DNA from: Micromonosporaceae bacterium KJ-029
GTDB lineage: Bacteria > Actinomycetota > Actinomycetes > Mycobacteriales > Micromonosporaceae
NCBI GenBank assembly: GCA_005402585.1
Contig: BIFP01000052.1
Location: 215,062-279,061, forward strand
Length of the DNA: 64,000 nt
Direction: 5' to 3'
The notes beneath the pieces are model-generated. The model was not told where the DNA came from and searched no databases. It saw nothing but the letters and a program-made list of their open reading frames with translations. Position numbers and translations under genes: made by a program. The stretch's first letter is position 1. Every line of letters starts with the position of its first letter. This document shows, piece after piece, positions 41,301-48,912 of the stretch.

Positions 41301-41702
41301 TCAGTAGCGGATATCGGCGGGCTTGTCGGTGAAGGGCAGGCCCGCCGACCGCCAGGCATCCACTCCGCCGATCATGTCGGTCGCCCGGTGCAGACCGAGG
41401 GCGCGCAGGCTCGCCGCCGCGAGGCTGGAGCTGTAGCCCTGGCGGCACACCACGACTACCTCGATGTCGTACCCGGTCGCCTCGGGGATGCGCCAGTCGC
41501 TGGCCGGGTCGATCCGCCACTCCAGCACCGTGCGGTCGATGACGATGACGCCGGGTAGGTCGCCCTGCTCCCGCCGCTGCACGTCGGTACGGGTGTCGAT
41601 CACGAGTGCACCTCGGGCGGCGGCCTGGACCGTCTCCTGCGGGGTCAACCGGGCCATGCCCGCGCGCGCCTGTTCCAGCAACGCCTCGACGCCGGGACTC
41701 AT
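41301..41702 (-). CDS. Rhodanese-like sulfurtransferase
   Basis: A 133-residue single rhodanese domain: ALVIDTRTDVQRREQGDLPG and the active loop VVVVCRQGYSSSLAAASLRA with the catalytic Cys (about residue 87), then TDMIGGVDAWRSAGLPF. It carries sulfur as a persulfide; partner unknown. ATG 41702 is chosen. The gene is convergent with cobQ, 25 bases apart, and divergent from the P-loop kinase gene. A very long open frame continues upstream on this strand but is an artefact of GC bias. Confidence 0.85.
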   Translation of the reverse strand: MSPGVEALLEQARAGMARLTPQETVQAAARGALVIDTRTDVQRREQGDLPGVIVIDRTVLEWRIDPASDWRIPEATGYDIEVVVVCRQGYSSSLAAASLRALGLHRATDMIGGVDAWRSAGLPFTDKPADIRY

Positions 41703-41781
41703 CACGGAATGGGACACAGCACGATCATGCCGCCTGCCCCGCGGAATCGCGATCCGAAGCAGCCCGGGACAACCCGATCGG

Positions 41782-41787
41782 TAACGT
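41782..41787 (+). promoter_or_regulatory. Possible leaderless -10 box TAACGT
   Basis: TAACGT stands eight bases before GTG 41796; supports that start. Confidence 0.35.
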
Positions 41788-41795
41788 CGCTGCCC

Positions 41796-42566
41796 GTGGT
41801 GGTGGTATTCGAGGCGTACGCCGGACTGGCGCGCCGGGTGCTGGCCGGGTCGCCCCGGCTGGGGCGTACCCGGTTGGTGGCCGTCGACGGGCCCAGCGGC
41901 GCAGGCAAGAGTGTTTTCGCCGAACGCCTGGCCGATGCCATCGCCGCCGAGGCGCGGGCTGGCGAGGCGCGGGCTGGCGAGGCGCGGGCCGCCGAGACGC
42001 GGGCCGTTGGCGCCCGTGCCGCCGTGGTCCACGTTGCCGATCGTGCCGTCGAGTGGCAAGGCGCGGCCACCGGACGGCCGCCCGTGGTGCACACCGACGA
42101 CCTGCTCGACGGGTGGAGCGACCAGCTCACTTTCTGGGACCGGCTGGAGGAGTCGGTGCTGGCGCCGGTGCGGGCCGGTCGGACCGGGGCGTACCACCGC
42201 TACAGCTGGACGCGCCGTCGCTTCCTGCCCGAGCCGGTGCCGGTGCCGGCCGCGCCGGTGCTGATCGTCGAGGGGGTCAGCGTGGCGCGAACCGCCGCCG
42301 GAGCCGACCTGACGCTGGCGGTGTTCGTGACCGCCCCGCAGCCGCTGCGGCTGACCCGGGCGGTTGACCGTGACGGCGCGTCGATCCTGCCGGAACTGCG
42401 GCGCTGGCACACCACCGAGCAGGCCCATTTCACCGCCGACCGTACCGAGTCCCGGGCCGATCTGGTGGTCGACGGCGCGCCCGCGCTGCCTCACGACGCC
42501 GACCGCTACTACCTGCGCCGCACCACCACGGCCAGCGCAGCCGGCTCGGCCGACGCATCCCGGTGA
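41796..42566 (+). CDS. Uridine kinase-like P-loop protein
   Basis: A 256-residue P-loop protein with Walker A VAVDGPSGAGKSVFAERLAD (about residues 22-41), VVHTDDLLDGWSDQLTFWDR and VLIVEGVSVARTAAGADLTL, the order seen in uridine kinase-like proteins of actinobacteria. Between them lies an insertion encoded by four 15-bp repeats (EARAG, EARAG, EARAA, ETRAV). Substrate unknown. GTG 41796 is suggested by a -10 box, although the frame is open from ATG 41709. Confidence 0.7.
   Translation: MVVVFEAYAGLARRVLAGSPRLGRTRLVAVDGPSGAGKSVFAERLADAIAAEARAGEARAGEARAAETRAVGARAAVVHVADRAVEWQGAATGRPPVVHTDDLLDGWSDQLTFWDRLEESVLAPVRAGRTGAYHRYSWTRRRFLPEPVPVPAAPVLIVEGVSVARTAAGADLTLAVFVTAPQPLRLTRAVDRDGASILPELRRWHTTEQAHFTADRTESRADLVVDGAPALPHDADRYYLRRTTTASAAGSADASR
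41949..42008 (+). repeat. 15-bp tandem repeat inside the kinase gene
   Basis: Four units (41949-41963, 41964-41978, 41979-41993, 41994-42008), the first two identical (GAGGCGCGGGCTGGC), the others diverged. In-frame, encoding EARAG-type pentapeptides after the P-loop helix. Confidence 0.85.
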
Positions 42567-42567
42567 G

Positions 42568-42655
42568 GCCGGCACACGCTGCCGGCTCGACCGACGCACC
42601 GGTATGGCCGGCACACGATGCCGGCAGTAGCCCCGGGGTAAGGCCGGCATACGAT
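42568..42655 (+). repeat. Degenerate repeats that include the M20 gene promoter
   Basis: GCCGGCACACGCTGCCGGC (42568-42586), GCCGGCACACGATGCCGGC (42607-42625) and a third, changed copy at 42643-42655 (GCCGGCATACGAT). The first two are perfect hairpins with 7-bp stems. The third contains TACGAT (42650-42655), which stands seven bases before ATG 42663 and is a good leaderless -10 box. Confidence 0.7.
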
Positions 42656-42662
42656 TTCGGTC

Positions 42663-44024
42663 ATGACCACACCGATCATGTCCGAGTCTGACCTGCGGGC
42701 CGCTGTCGCGCGGGAGCTGCCCGGCGTGCGGGCCGACCTGGAGCGCCTCGTCCGCATCCCGGGGATCGCCTTCGACGGTTTCGACCACGCGCACGTGGAG
42801 CGTTCCGCCGAGGCGGTGGCCGAACTGCTGCGCGGCTGCGGGCTCGACGTCGACATCGTGCGGGCCGGCGGCCAGCCGGCGGTGATCGGCCGGAAGGAAG
42901 CGCCGCCCGGCGCGCCGACGGTCATGCTCTACGCCCACCACGACGTACAGCCGATCGGCGACCGGACCCTGTGGGAGTCCGACCCGTTCGAGCCGGTCGA
43001 GCGGGACGGTCGGCTGTACGGGCGGGGTGCCGCCGACGACAAGGCCGGCATCATGGCGCACGTCGCGGCGCTGCGCGCGTTCGGCGACCAGTTGCCGGTC
43101 GGAGTGGTCCTGTTCGTCGAGGGCGAGGAGGAGTACGGCTCGGACTCGCTCGAACTGCTGCTCGCCGAGCACCGTGACAAGCTCGCCTCGGACGTCATCG
43201 TGATCGCCGACTCGACCAACTGGGACGTCGGGGTGCCGGCCCTGACCACCTCGCTGCGCGGCATCGTCAACTGCTTCGTCGAGCTGCGCACCCTGGACCA
43301 CGCCGTGCACAGTGGCATGTTCGGCGGCCCGGTCCCGGACGCGCTCACCGCCCTGGTCCGGCTGCTCGCCACGCTGCACGACGACGCCGGGAACGTGGCG
43401 GTGGAGGGGCTGGTCGGCCGGGAGGCAGCCAGTGTCGACTACCCCGAGGACCGGTTCCGCACCGAGGCCGGGATGGTCGAGGGGGTGCAACTGATCGGCA
43501 CCGGCCGGATCACCGACCGCCTCTGGACCAAGCCGGCGATCGCCGTGCTCGGAATCGACGCCCCGGCCACCGCTGAGGCGCCGAACGCCCTGGTCCCGGC
43601 CGCCAAGGCCAAGCTGAGCGTACGGCTGGCGCCGGGTGACGACCCGAAGTGGGCGTACGACGCGCTGCGTGACCACCTGGCGCGGTACGCGCCCTGGGGT
43701 GCCCAGGTGGAGGTCACCATCGAACACGACGGCGCCCCGTGCGTCATCGACGCCACTGGCCCGGTCTTCGACGCGGCCCGCTCGGCCTTCCGCACCGCCT
43801 GGGACGGCACCGACCCGGTGGACATCGGAGTCGGCGGCTCGATCCCGTTCATCGCCACCTTCCAGGAAATGTTCCCGCAGGCGGCGATCCTGGTGACCGG
43901 CGTGGAGGACCCGCACGCCCGGGCGCACGGGCCGAACGAGAGCCTGCACCTGGGCGAGTTCGCCCGGGTCTGCCTGGCCGAGGCGTTGCTGCTGGCCAGG
44001 GTGGCCGAGGCGGGGCGTGGGTAA
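42663..44024 (+). CDS. M20 family dipeptidase
   Basis: A 453-residue di-zinc peptidase of the M20/DapE-CPG2 type. Ligands and catalytic residues are visible: MLYAHHDVQP (first His and Asp), GRGAADDKAGIMAH (bridging Asp), VEGEEEYGS (catalytic Glu-Glu), IADSTNW and, near the C-terminus, GPNESLHLGEF (His). The lid domain lies at about residues 190-310. Such proteins cleave dipeptides in the cytoplasm. Leaderless start at ATG 42663 following a -10 box within a repeat. Confidence 0.9.
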   Translation: MTTPIMSESDLRAAVARELPGVRADLERLVRIPGIAFDGFDHAHVERSAEAVAELLRGCGLDVDIVRAGGQPAVIGRKEAPPGAPTVMLYAHHDVQPIGDRTLWESDPFEPVERDGRLYGRGAADDKAGIMAHVAALRAFGDQLPVGVVLFVEGEEEYGSDSLELLLAEHRDKLASDVIVIADSTNWDVGVPALTTSLRGIVNCFVELRTLDHAVHSGMFGGPVPDALTALVRLLATLHDDAGNVAVEGLVGREAASVDYPEDRFRTEAGMVEGVQLIGTGRITDRLWTKPAIAVLGIDAPATAEAPNALVPAAKAKLSVRLAPGDDPKWAYDALRDHLARYAPWGAQVEVTIEHDGAPCVIDATGPVFDAARSAFRTAWDGTDPVDIGVGGSIPFIATFQEMFPQAAILVTGVEDPHARAHGPNESLHLGEFARVCLAEALLLARVAEAGRG

Positions 44025-44080
44025 CCCGTAACTTCCGGCGAATGGTGGCCGTTTCCGGTGTGTCGGGCGCGGGGCTGTTG

Positions 44081-44086
44081 TAGCCT
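44081..44086 (+). promoter_or_regulatory. Leaderless -10 box TAGCCT
   Basis: TAGCCT stands seven bases before ATG 44094, with no ribosome site. Confidence 0.5.
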
Positions 44087-44093
44087 CTCGAAC

Positions 44094-44300
44094 ATGCGTA
44101 CGAACGAGGTTCTGGCCCGCCTGGAGGCCGCCGTCAGCGCTCTGGGAGACGTCGACGTCTCCGCGTGGCCCGAGGACACGCTCAAGGAACAGCTCGGTGA
44201 GCTGTCCGCCGCCCTGGTCGCCCTGGACGCGTCGCTGTCCCGCATCGCCGACGAGGTGCGCGCCCGCGGCCTGCGCGTCGAGGAACCGGTCCCGGCCTGA
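44094..44300 (+). CDS. Hypothetical helical protein (68 aa)
   Basis: A 68-residue protein that is probably one long helical hairpin: NEVLARLEAAVSALGDVDVS, then LKEQLGELSAALVALDASLS and RIADEVRARGLRVEEP. No known family. Codon bias is normal and the leaderless -10 box at 44081 supports expression from ATG 44094. It is followed by a low-complexity stretch. Confidence 0.6.
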   Translation: MRTNEVLARLEAAVSALGDVDVSAWPEDTLKEQLGELSAALVALDASLSRIADEVRARGLRVEEPVPA

Positions 44301-44314
44301 CACCGGCCGGGCGC

Positions 44315-44450
44315 CGCGCCACGTCGGGTCGGGCCGCGTTGCGTCGTGCCGGGCGGGGCGGGGCCGGGCCGCGTCGTGTCGTGCCAGGCCGCGTCGGGCC
44401 GGGCTGCGTCGGGCCGTGCCGGGCCGTGCCGTGTGGGGTCGGGCCATGCC
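44315..44450. repeat. Low-complexity GTGCC/GTCGGGCC repeat stretch
   Basis: About 135 bases made of shuffled short units such as GCCGCGTCG, GGGCCGTGCC and CGTCGTGCC, with no clear period. Frames on both strands through it are artefacts (for example runs of ARPG/TARPG). It separates the small helical protein and DNA ligase genes. Confidence 0.6.
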
Positions 44451-44539
44451 GACAACCGCGCCGCCGGGAGCTGGCATCGGCGGTGGCCGTGAGCAGGGCG
44501 GCTCGCGCGCAGGTGGGGTTCGCTGTCGGGGGTGGCTGG

Positions 44540-44545
44540 CAGGAT
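44540..44545 (+). promoter_or_regulatory. Possible leaderless -10 box CAGGAT
   Basis: CAGGAT stands six bases before GTG 44552. It deviates from TANNNT in the first base only. Confidence 0.35.
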
Positions 44546-44551
44546 GGGGCC

Positions 44552-46153
44552 GTGCGGTTCCTCGACCTGGCTGCCACCTCCGCGGCCGTCGGTGCCACCA
44601 GTGGCCGGCGGGCGAAGGTCGAGCTGCTCGCCGACGCGCTGCGCCGGCTCGACCCGGCCGAGGTCGCGGCGGGTTCCGGCTGGCTCGCCGGTGAGCTGCG
44701 CCAGCGGCAGACCGGCGTCGGCTGGGCCAGTCTGCGTGACCTGCCCGCGCCCGCGGCGGAGCCGACCCTGACCGTGGCTGCGGTCGACGCGGCGATCGAC
44801 GAGATCGCGGCGGTGCGTGGCACGGGTTCGCAGGCCCGCCGCCGGGCTCTGCTGGACGCCCTCTATGCCGCCGCGACCGTCGACGAGCAGCGCCTGCTGA
44901 CCGGCCTGTTCCTCGGCGAGCTGCGCCACGGGGCCCAGGCGGGGCTGCTCGCCGACGCGATCGCCCGGGCCGCCGGGGTGCCGGTTGCCGCGGTGCGCCG
45001 GGCGCTGCTGCTCGCCGGTGACCTGCGGGCGGTGGCCGTGGCCGCGCTGGACGGTGGGGCCGCGGCGCTGGCCGGGTTCGGGCTGCGGGTCGGCCGACCC
45101 CTCGCGCCGATGTTGGCGCAGAGCGCGTCGTCGGTCGACGAGGCGCTCGCGGCCACCGGTACGCCCGCCGTGGTCGATGTCAAGCTCGACGGCATTCGCA
45201 TCCAGGTGCACCGCAGCGGCCCCGACATCGCCGTGTTCACCCGCAGTCTGGACGACATCACCGCCCGGGTGCCCGAGGTGGTCGCCGCCGTGCGTGCCCT
45301 ACCCGCGCGGGAGTTGGTGCTCGACGGTGAGGCGATCGGGCTGGACGACACCGGTCGGCCGCTGCCCTTCCAACAGACGTCGAGTGCCGCCGCCCGCCGG
45401 GCCGGGGTGGCCCGCACCGGGCCGGGTGGCTCCGCCGACGGGCCACCGGTCGCCCCGGCGGTACGCGCCGCCGCGACGCGGACCGGCGAGACCGTGCTCA
45501 CCCCGTACTTCTTCGACCTGCTGCACCTCGACGGGGCGGATCTGATCGATCTGCCCGGTCGCGAGCGGTGGGCAGCGCTGCGCGGCACGGTCGACGCGTC
45601 GCTGCTGGTGGGGCGGGTGGAGGTGGACGGGCCGGAGCAGGCCGGTGCCGCGTTCGCCGCCGCGCTCGACGCCGGTCAGGAGGGCGTGGTGGTCAAGGCA
45701 CCCGACGCGCCGTACGATGCCGGCCGGCGTGGCGCGGCCTGGGTCAAGGTGAAGCCCCGGCACACCCTCGACCTGGTCGTGCTAGCCGTCGAGTGGGGCA
45801 GCGGCCGGCGTACCGGCTGGCTGTCCAACCTGCACCTGGGGGCGCGCGACCCGCGTACCGGCGGGTTCGTGATGCTCGGCAAGACCTTCAAGGGGCTCAC
45901 CGACGAGTTGCTGCGCTGGCAGACCGAGCGCTTCCTCGGGCTCGCCGTGGAGCGCGGTGACTGGGTGGTCCGGGTCCGCCCCGAGCAGGTCGTGGAGATC
46001 GCCTTCGACGGGGTGCAGACGAGCTCGCGTTACCCCGGCGGGGTGGCCCTGCGGTTCGCCAGGGTGGTGCGCTACCGCGACGACAAGACCGCGGCCGAGG
46101 CCGACACCATCGACGCCGTCCGCGCCATCCACACCGCCCACCCACCCCCCTGA
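44552..46153 (+). CDS. ATP-dependent DNA ligase (LigB type)
   Basis: Seals nicks in DNA using ATP. The 533-residue enzyme has an N-terminal helical domain (residues 1-190), the nucleotidyl-transfer motif I VDVKLDGIRIQVHR with the adenylated Lys near 211, motif III-like ELVLDGEAIGLD, motif IV EGVVVKAPDAPYDAGRRG, motif V WVKVKPRHTLDLVVLAVEWG and a C-terminal OB domain. Size and order match LigB of mycobacteria, a secondary ligase beside the NAD-dependent LigA. GTG 44552 is chosen; sequence further upstream is low-complexity. Confidence 0.92.
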   Translation: MRFLDLAATSAAVGATSGRRAKVELLADALRRLDPAEVAAGSGWLAGELRQRQTGVGWASLRDLPAPAAEPTLTVAAVDAAIDEIAAVRGTGSQARRRALLDALYAAATVDEQRLLTGLFLGELRHGAQAGLLADAIARAAGVPVAAVRRALLLAGDLRAVAVAALDGGAAALAGFGLRVGRPLAPMLAQSASSVDEALAATGTPAVVDVKLDGIRIQVHRSGPDIAVFTRSLDDITARVPEVVAAVRALPARELVLDGEAIGLDDTGRPLPFQQTSSAAARRAGVARTGPGGSADGPPVAPAVRAAATRTGETVLTPYFFDLLHLDGADLIDLPGRERWAALRGTVDASLLVGRVEVDGPEQAGAAFAAALDAGQEGVVVKAPDAPYDAGRRGAAWVKVKPRHTLDLVVLAVEWGSGRRTGWLSNLHLGARDPRTGGFVMLGKTFKGLTDELLRWQTERFLGLAVERGDWVVRVRPEQVVEIAFDGVQTSSRYPGGVALRFARVVRYRDDKTAAEADTIDAVRAIHTAHPPP

Positions 46154-46185
46154 CCACCCCACCCACCCCGCACGGCCAGACGGCC

Positions 46186-46240
46186 GATCATGAAGTTAGC
46201 GGGGGTTTTAGTGATCGAAAGGCCCGCTAACTTCATGATC
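46186..46240. terminator. 18-bp perfect inverted repeat between ligase and SURF1 genes
   Basis: GATCATGAAGTTAGCGGG (46186-46203) is perfectly complementary to 46223-46240 with a 19-base loop. It lies 32 bases after the ligase stop and 46 bases before the SURF1 stop on the other strand, so it can end transcription both ways. The arms are unusually AT-rich for this genome. Confidence 0.7.
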
Positions 46241-46286
46241 AACCGACAGCTGGCGGGCGCGCGTCAGCTGGGGGAGGGGACGGGGG

Positions 46287-47096
46287 CTAGGCGGGGGTGG
46301 GGTCGGCGGCGCGGTCGCGGGGGCGGTCGTCGGTCACGCCGGCCAGGCGGCGGGCTTCGCGGCGGGCGATCCAGCCGTAGCCGAACAGGGTCATCGCCGC
46401 GAAGATCCACCACTGGACCACGTAGCCGAGGTTCTGCCAGTTGTTCGCGTGTCCCACCGGCACCGCTTTGAACACCGGGTCGGCGGCCGGGGTCTGCTCG
46501 TCGAGCAGCAGGTACGCCCCGTGCACCGGGTACGGCAGTTCCTGGGCGAGCTGAGGTAGGGCGATGCGGCGGGTCTCCAACCGACCCTCACGGCGGGTCA
46601 CCGTGCCGCCCCCGCTCTCGCTCACGTTCACCCGGCCCTCGACGGTCACCTCGCCCGTCGGCGTCGCCGGCAACTCCGGCTGTGCCATCGCCCCACCGGG
46701 AGCCGGCGGAATCCAGCCCCGGTCCACCAGGACGGCCGTGCCGTCGGCCAGCACCAGCGGGGTGACCACCTCGAAGCCGACCTTGCTCTCGACCGTCCGG
46801 CCCCGGACCAGGACGATGTTGTCGGTGTCGTACCGCCCGGTCACGGTGACCCGGGTGAAGGTCCGCTCCTCGGTCGGCGGCGGGCCGGCCGTGCCGGGAC
46901 CACCGGTCGGCGCCGCGAGCGCCTCGCGCAGCGGCACCGGCGCCATCCGCAGGCCGGCGTCGATCCGCTCGTTGACCGCCGTGCGACCCCGGTAGCGGTC
47001 CAGCTGCCAGTTGCCGAGCCACACCATCACCAGGGCTGCGACCAGGGTCAGCGCGAGGATGCCCAGCCAGCGCGGCGTCAGCAGGAACCGGTACAC
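46287..47096 (-). CDS. SURF1 family cytochrome oxidase assembly protein
   Basis: A 269-residue membrane protein with one N-terminal span (residues 7-27) and one C-terminal span (about 220-240) flanking an extracytoplasmic domain, the SURF1 layout. Family stretches: VWLGNWQLDRYRGRTAVNER, TVTGRYDTDNIVLVRGRTVE, LVDRGWIPPAPGG and NNWQNLGYVVQWWIFAAMTL. SURF1 helps insert heme into cytochrome c oxidase. GTG 47096 stands six bases after TAGCCT on the minus strand. Confidence 0.9.
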   Translation of the reverse strand: MYRFLLTPRWLGILALTLVAALVMVWLGNWQLDRYRGRTAVNERIDAGLRMAPVPLREALAAPTGGPGTAGPPPTEERTFTRVTVTGRYDTDNIVLVRGRTVESKVGFEVVTPLVLADGTAVLVDRGWIPPAPGGAMAQPELPATPTGEVTVEGRVNVSESGGGTVTRREGRLETRRIALPQLAQELPYPVHGAYLLLDEQTPAADPVFKAVPVGHANNWQNLGYVVQWWIFAAMTLFGYGWIARREARRLAGVTDDRPRDRAADPTPA

Positions 47097-47102
47097 GCCA
47101 CG

Positions 47103-47108
47103 AGGCTA
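47103..47108 (-). promoter_or_regulatory. Leaderless -10 box TAGCCT
   Basis: On the minus strand TAGCCT stands six bases before GTG 47096. Confidence 0.5.
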
Positions 47109-47324
47109 CCCGTATGACCGCCACCACTGCGCCGCGCCGCCCGGGTCCGCCACTGCGGGTCGTCCGCGGCGGAGCGTGCCCGCGTCGGGGCGGTCCGTGC
47201 CGGCCGTCCGCGTCGGAATGGGAGAGGGCGCTGGGTGGCGCGTCCCCATCGTCCGGTTCGGCTATCGTCACGCGGGCGGAGCGCGCCGACGGTCGGCACG
47301 CCGTCCGCTCGCGAGGAGTCGATG

Positions 47325-48845
47325 ATGACCGTCGTGCCGCGTCTGGTGCTCAGCGCTCCCTCCTCCGGGCACGGCAAGAACGCGTTGGCGATCGGTCTGC
47401 TCGCCGCGCTCGCCGACCGGGGTCTCGACGTGGCCGGGTTCAAGGTGGGGCCGGACCAGGTCGACGCCGCGTACCTCGGGCTCGCCGCCGGTCGACCCGG
47501 GCGCACTCTCGATCCACGGCTGGTGGGCACCGAACGGATCGCCCCGCTGTTCCTGCATGGCGCGGCCGGCGCCGGCCTCGCGGTCGTGCAGGGCAGCATG
47601 GGCCTGTACGACAGCCTCACCGGCCGCACTGAGAGCGAGTCGACCGCCGCCGTGGCCACCGCGCTGCGCAGCCCGGTCGTGCTGGTGGTGGACGTCGCCG
47701 CGATGGGCCAGTCGGTGGCCGCCCTGGTGCACGGCTTCCGGGCGTACGACGAACAGCTGTGGATCGGCGGCGTGATCCTCAACCGGGTCGCCTCCTCTCG
47801 GCACGAAGCGCTGCTGCGCGAGGCGCTCGACGACATCGGCGTGCCGGTCTACGGCGCGCTGCGCCGCCAGGATCTGCCCTCCGTGCTGCCGGCCCGCCGG
47901 CACGGAGTGGTTCCCGTGCTCGCCAACGCCGCCGAGGCCACCCGCGCGGTACACCGCCTGGGCGAGGCGGTGACCGCCACCGTCGACCTGGAGCGGCTGC
48001 TCGGGCTGGCCCGCTCGGCCCCGACGCTGGGAGTGCAGCCGTGGTCGCCGCAGCCACCGGCGGGTGCCGACGGCGCCGCGCCGGCCCTTCCGCCCTGCAC
48101 CGGTCGCCCGGTCGTCGCGCTGGCCGGCGGGCCGGGCGGCAGCTTCAGCCACGCCGAGACGGCCGAGCTGCTGCGGGCCGCCGGGGCGGAGGTGGTGACG
48201 CTCGACCCGCTCGCCGACGAGGTGCTGCCGGCCGACACCCGGGCGCTGGTGATCGGTGGCGCCCTGCCCGAGTCGTACGCCGAGCAGCTCTCCGCCAACC
48301 GTCGGCTCTGCATCGCGGTCGCCGAGCTGGCCCGGACCGGCCGGCCGGTGGTCGCCGAGGGAGCCGGCCTGCTCTGGCTGGCCCGGGAGGTGGACGGGCT
48401 GCCGATGTGCGGGGTGCTCGACGCGATCGGCAGCATTCGCGACGGGCTGGTCGTCGGCTACCGGGAGGCGACCGCCCAGAGTGACAGCGTGGTCGGCACC
48501 CGGGGCGAGGTGGTGACCGGGCACAAGGAGCACCGTGCGGTACTCATCCCCCGGGCCGGGCAGCGGCCGGCGTGGAGCTGGCCGGGTGGGGCGCCGGAGG
48601 GGTTCGTCTGGCGCGGGGTGCACGCCTCCCAACTCGTCCCGCACTGGGCCGCGTACCCGCAGATCGCGGCACGGCTGGTGGCCGCCGCGGCGGCAGCACC
48701 TGCCACTGTCCCGGCGGCGGCCGGCTCCAGCGGTGTTACGGGGACCGGCTCCGGCGGTGTCACGGCGACCGGCCCGGCCGGTGTCGCGGCGGCCGGGCCG
48801 GCCGGTGTCGCGGCGGCCGGGCCGGCCGGCGGGTCGCCGGCGTGA
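47325..48845 (+). CDS. CobB-like cobyrinate a,c-diamide synthase homologue with missing catalytic residues
   Basis: A 506-residue homologue of CobB, the enzyme that amidates side chains a and c of cobyrinic acid. The N-domain aligns well (LVLSAPSSGHGKNALAIGLL, FKVGPDQVDAAYLGLAAGRP), but Walker A reads GKN instead of GKT. In the glutaminase domain the nucleophile region is VVAEGAGLLWLA, so Gly346 replaces the Cys of the usual AECGGL. The end is a repeat tail from four 24-bp units (GVAAAGPA). Either it uses free ammonia, or it has lost this activity. GAGGAG stands six bases before ATG 47325; ATG 47322 is the alternative. Confidence 0.82.
   Translation: MTVVPRLVLSAPSSGHGKNALAIGLLAALADRGLDVAGFKVGPDQVDAAYLGLAAGRPGRTLDPRLVGTERIAPLFLHGAAGAGLAVVQGSMGLYDSLTGRTESESTAAVATALRSPVVLVVDVAAMGQSVAALVHGFRAYDEQLWIGGVILNRVASSRHEALLREALDDIGVPVYGALRRQDLPSVLPARRHGVVPVLANAAEATRAVHRLGEAVTATVDLERLLGLARSAPTLGVQPWSPQPPAGADGAAPALPPCTGRPVVALAGGPGGSFSHAETAELLRAAGAEVVTLDPLADEVLPADTRALVIGGALPESYAEQLSANRRLCIAVAELARTGRPVVAEGAGLLWLAREVDGLPMCGVLDAIGSIRDGLVVGYREATAQSDSVVGTRGEVVTGHKEHRAVLIPRAGQRPAWSWPGGAPEGFVWRGVHASQLVPHWAAYPQIAARLVAAAAAAPATVPAAAGSSGVTGTGSGGVTATGPAGVAAAGPAGVAAAGPAGGSPA
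48732..48827 (+). repeat. 24-bp tandem repeat at the 3' end of the CobB-like gene
   Basis: Four units at 48732, 48756, 48780 and 48804; the last two are identical. In-frame, encoding GVAAAGPA-type octapeptides at the C-terminus. Confidence 0.85.
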
Positions 48846-48912
48846 GCTGACGGGGCGAGCGAACCGTCCGGCACCGGTGACGCTGTGGTGGAGCGGGGCG
48901 GCGGCCCGACTG

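Noticed and set aside
41301..44477. A minus-strand open frame of more than 1000 codons spanning kinase and peptidase genes
   Set aside because: Only its last 133 codons (rhodanese) have family motifs. The rest is Gly/Arg/Val-rich antisense of the M20 and kinase genes, a known effect of GC-biased codons.
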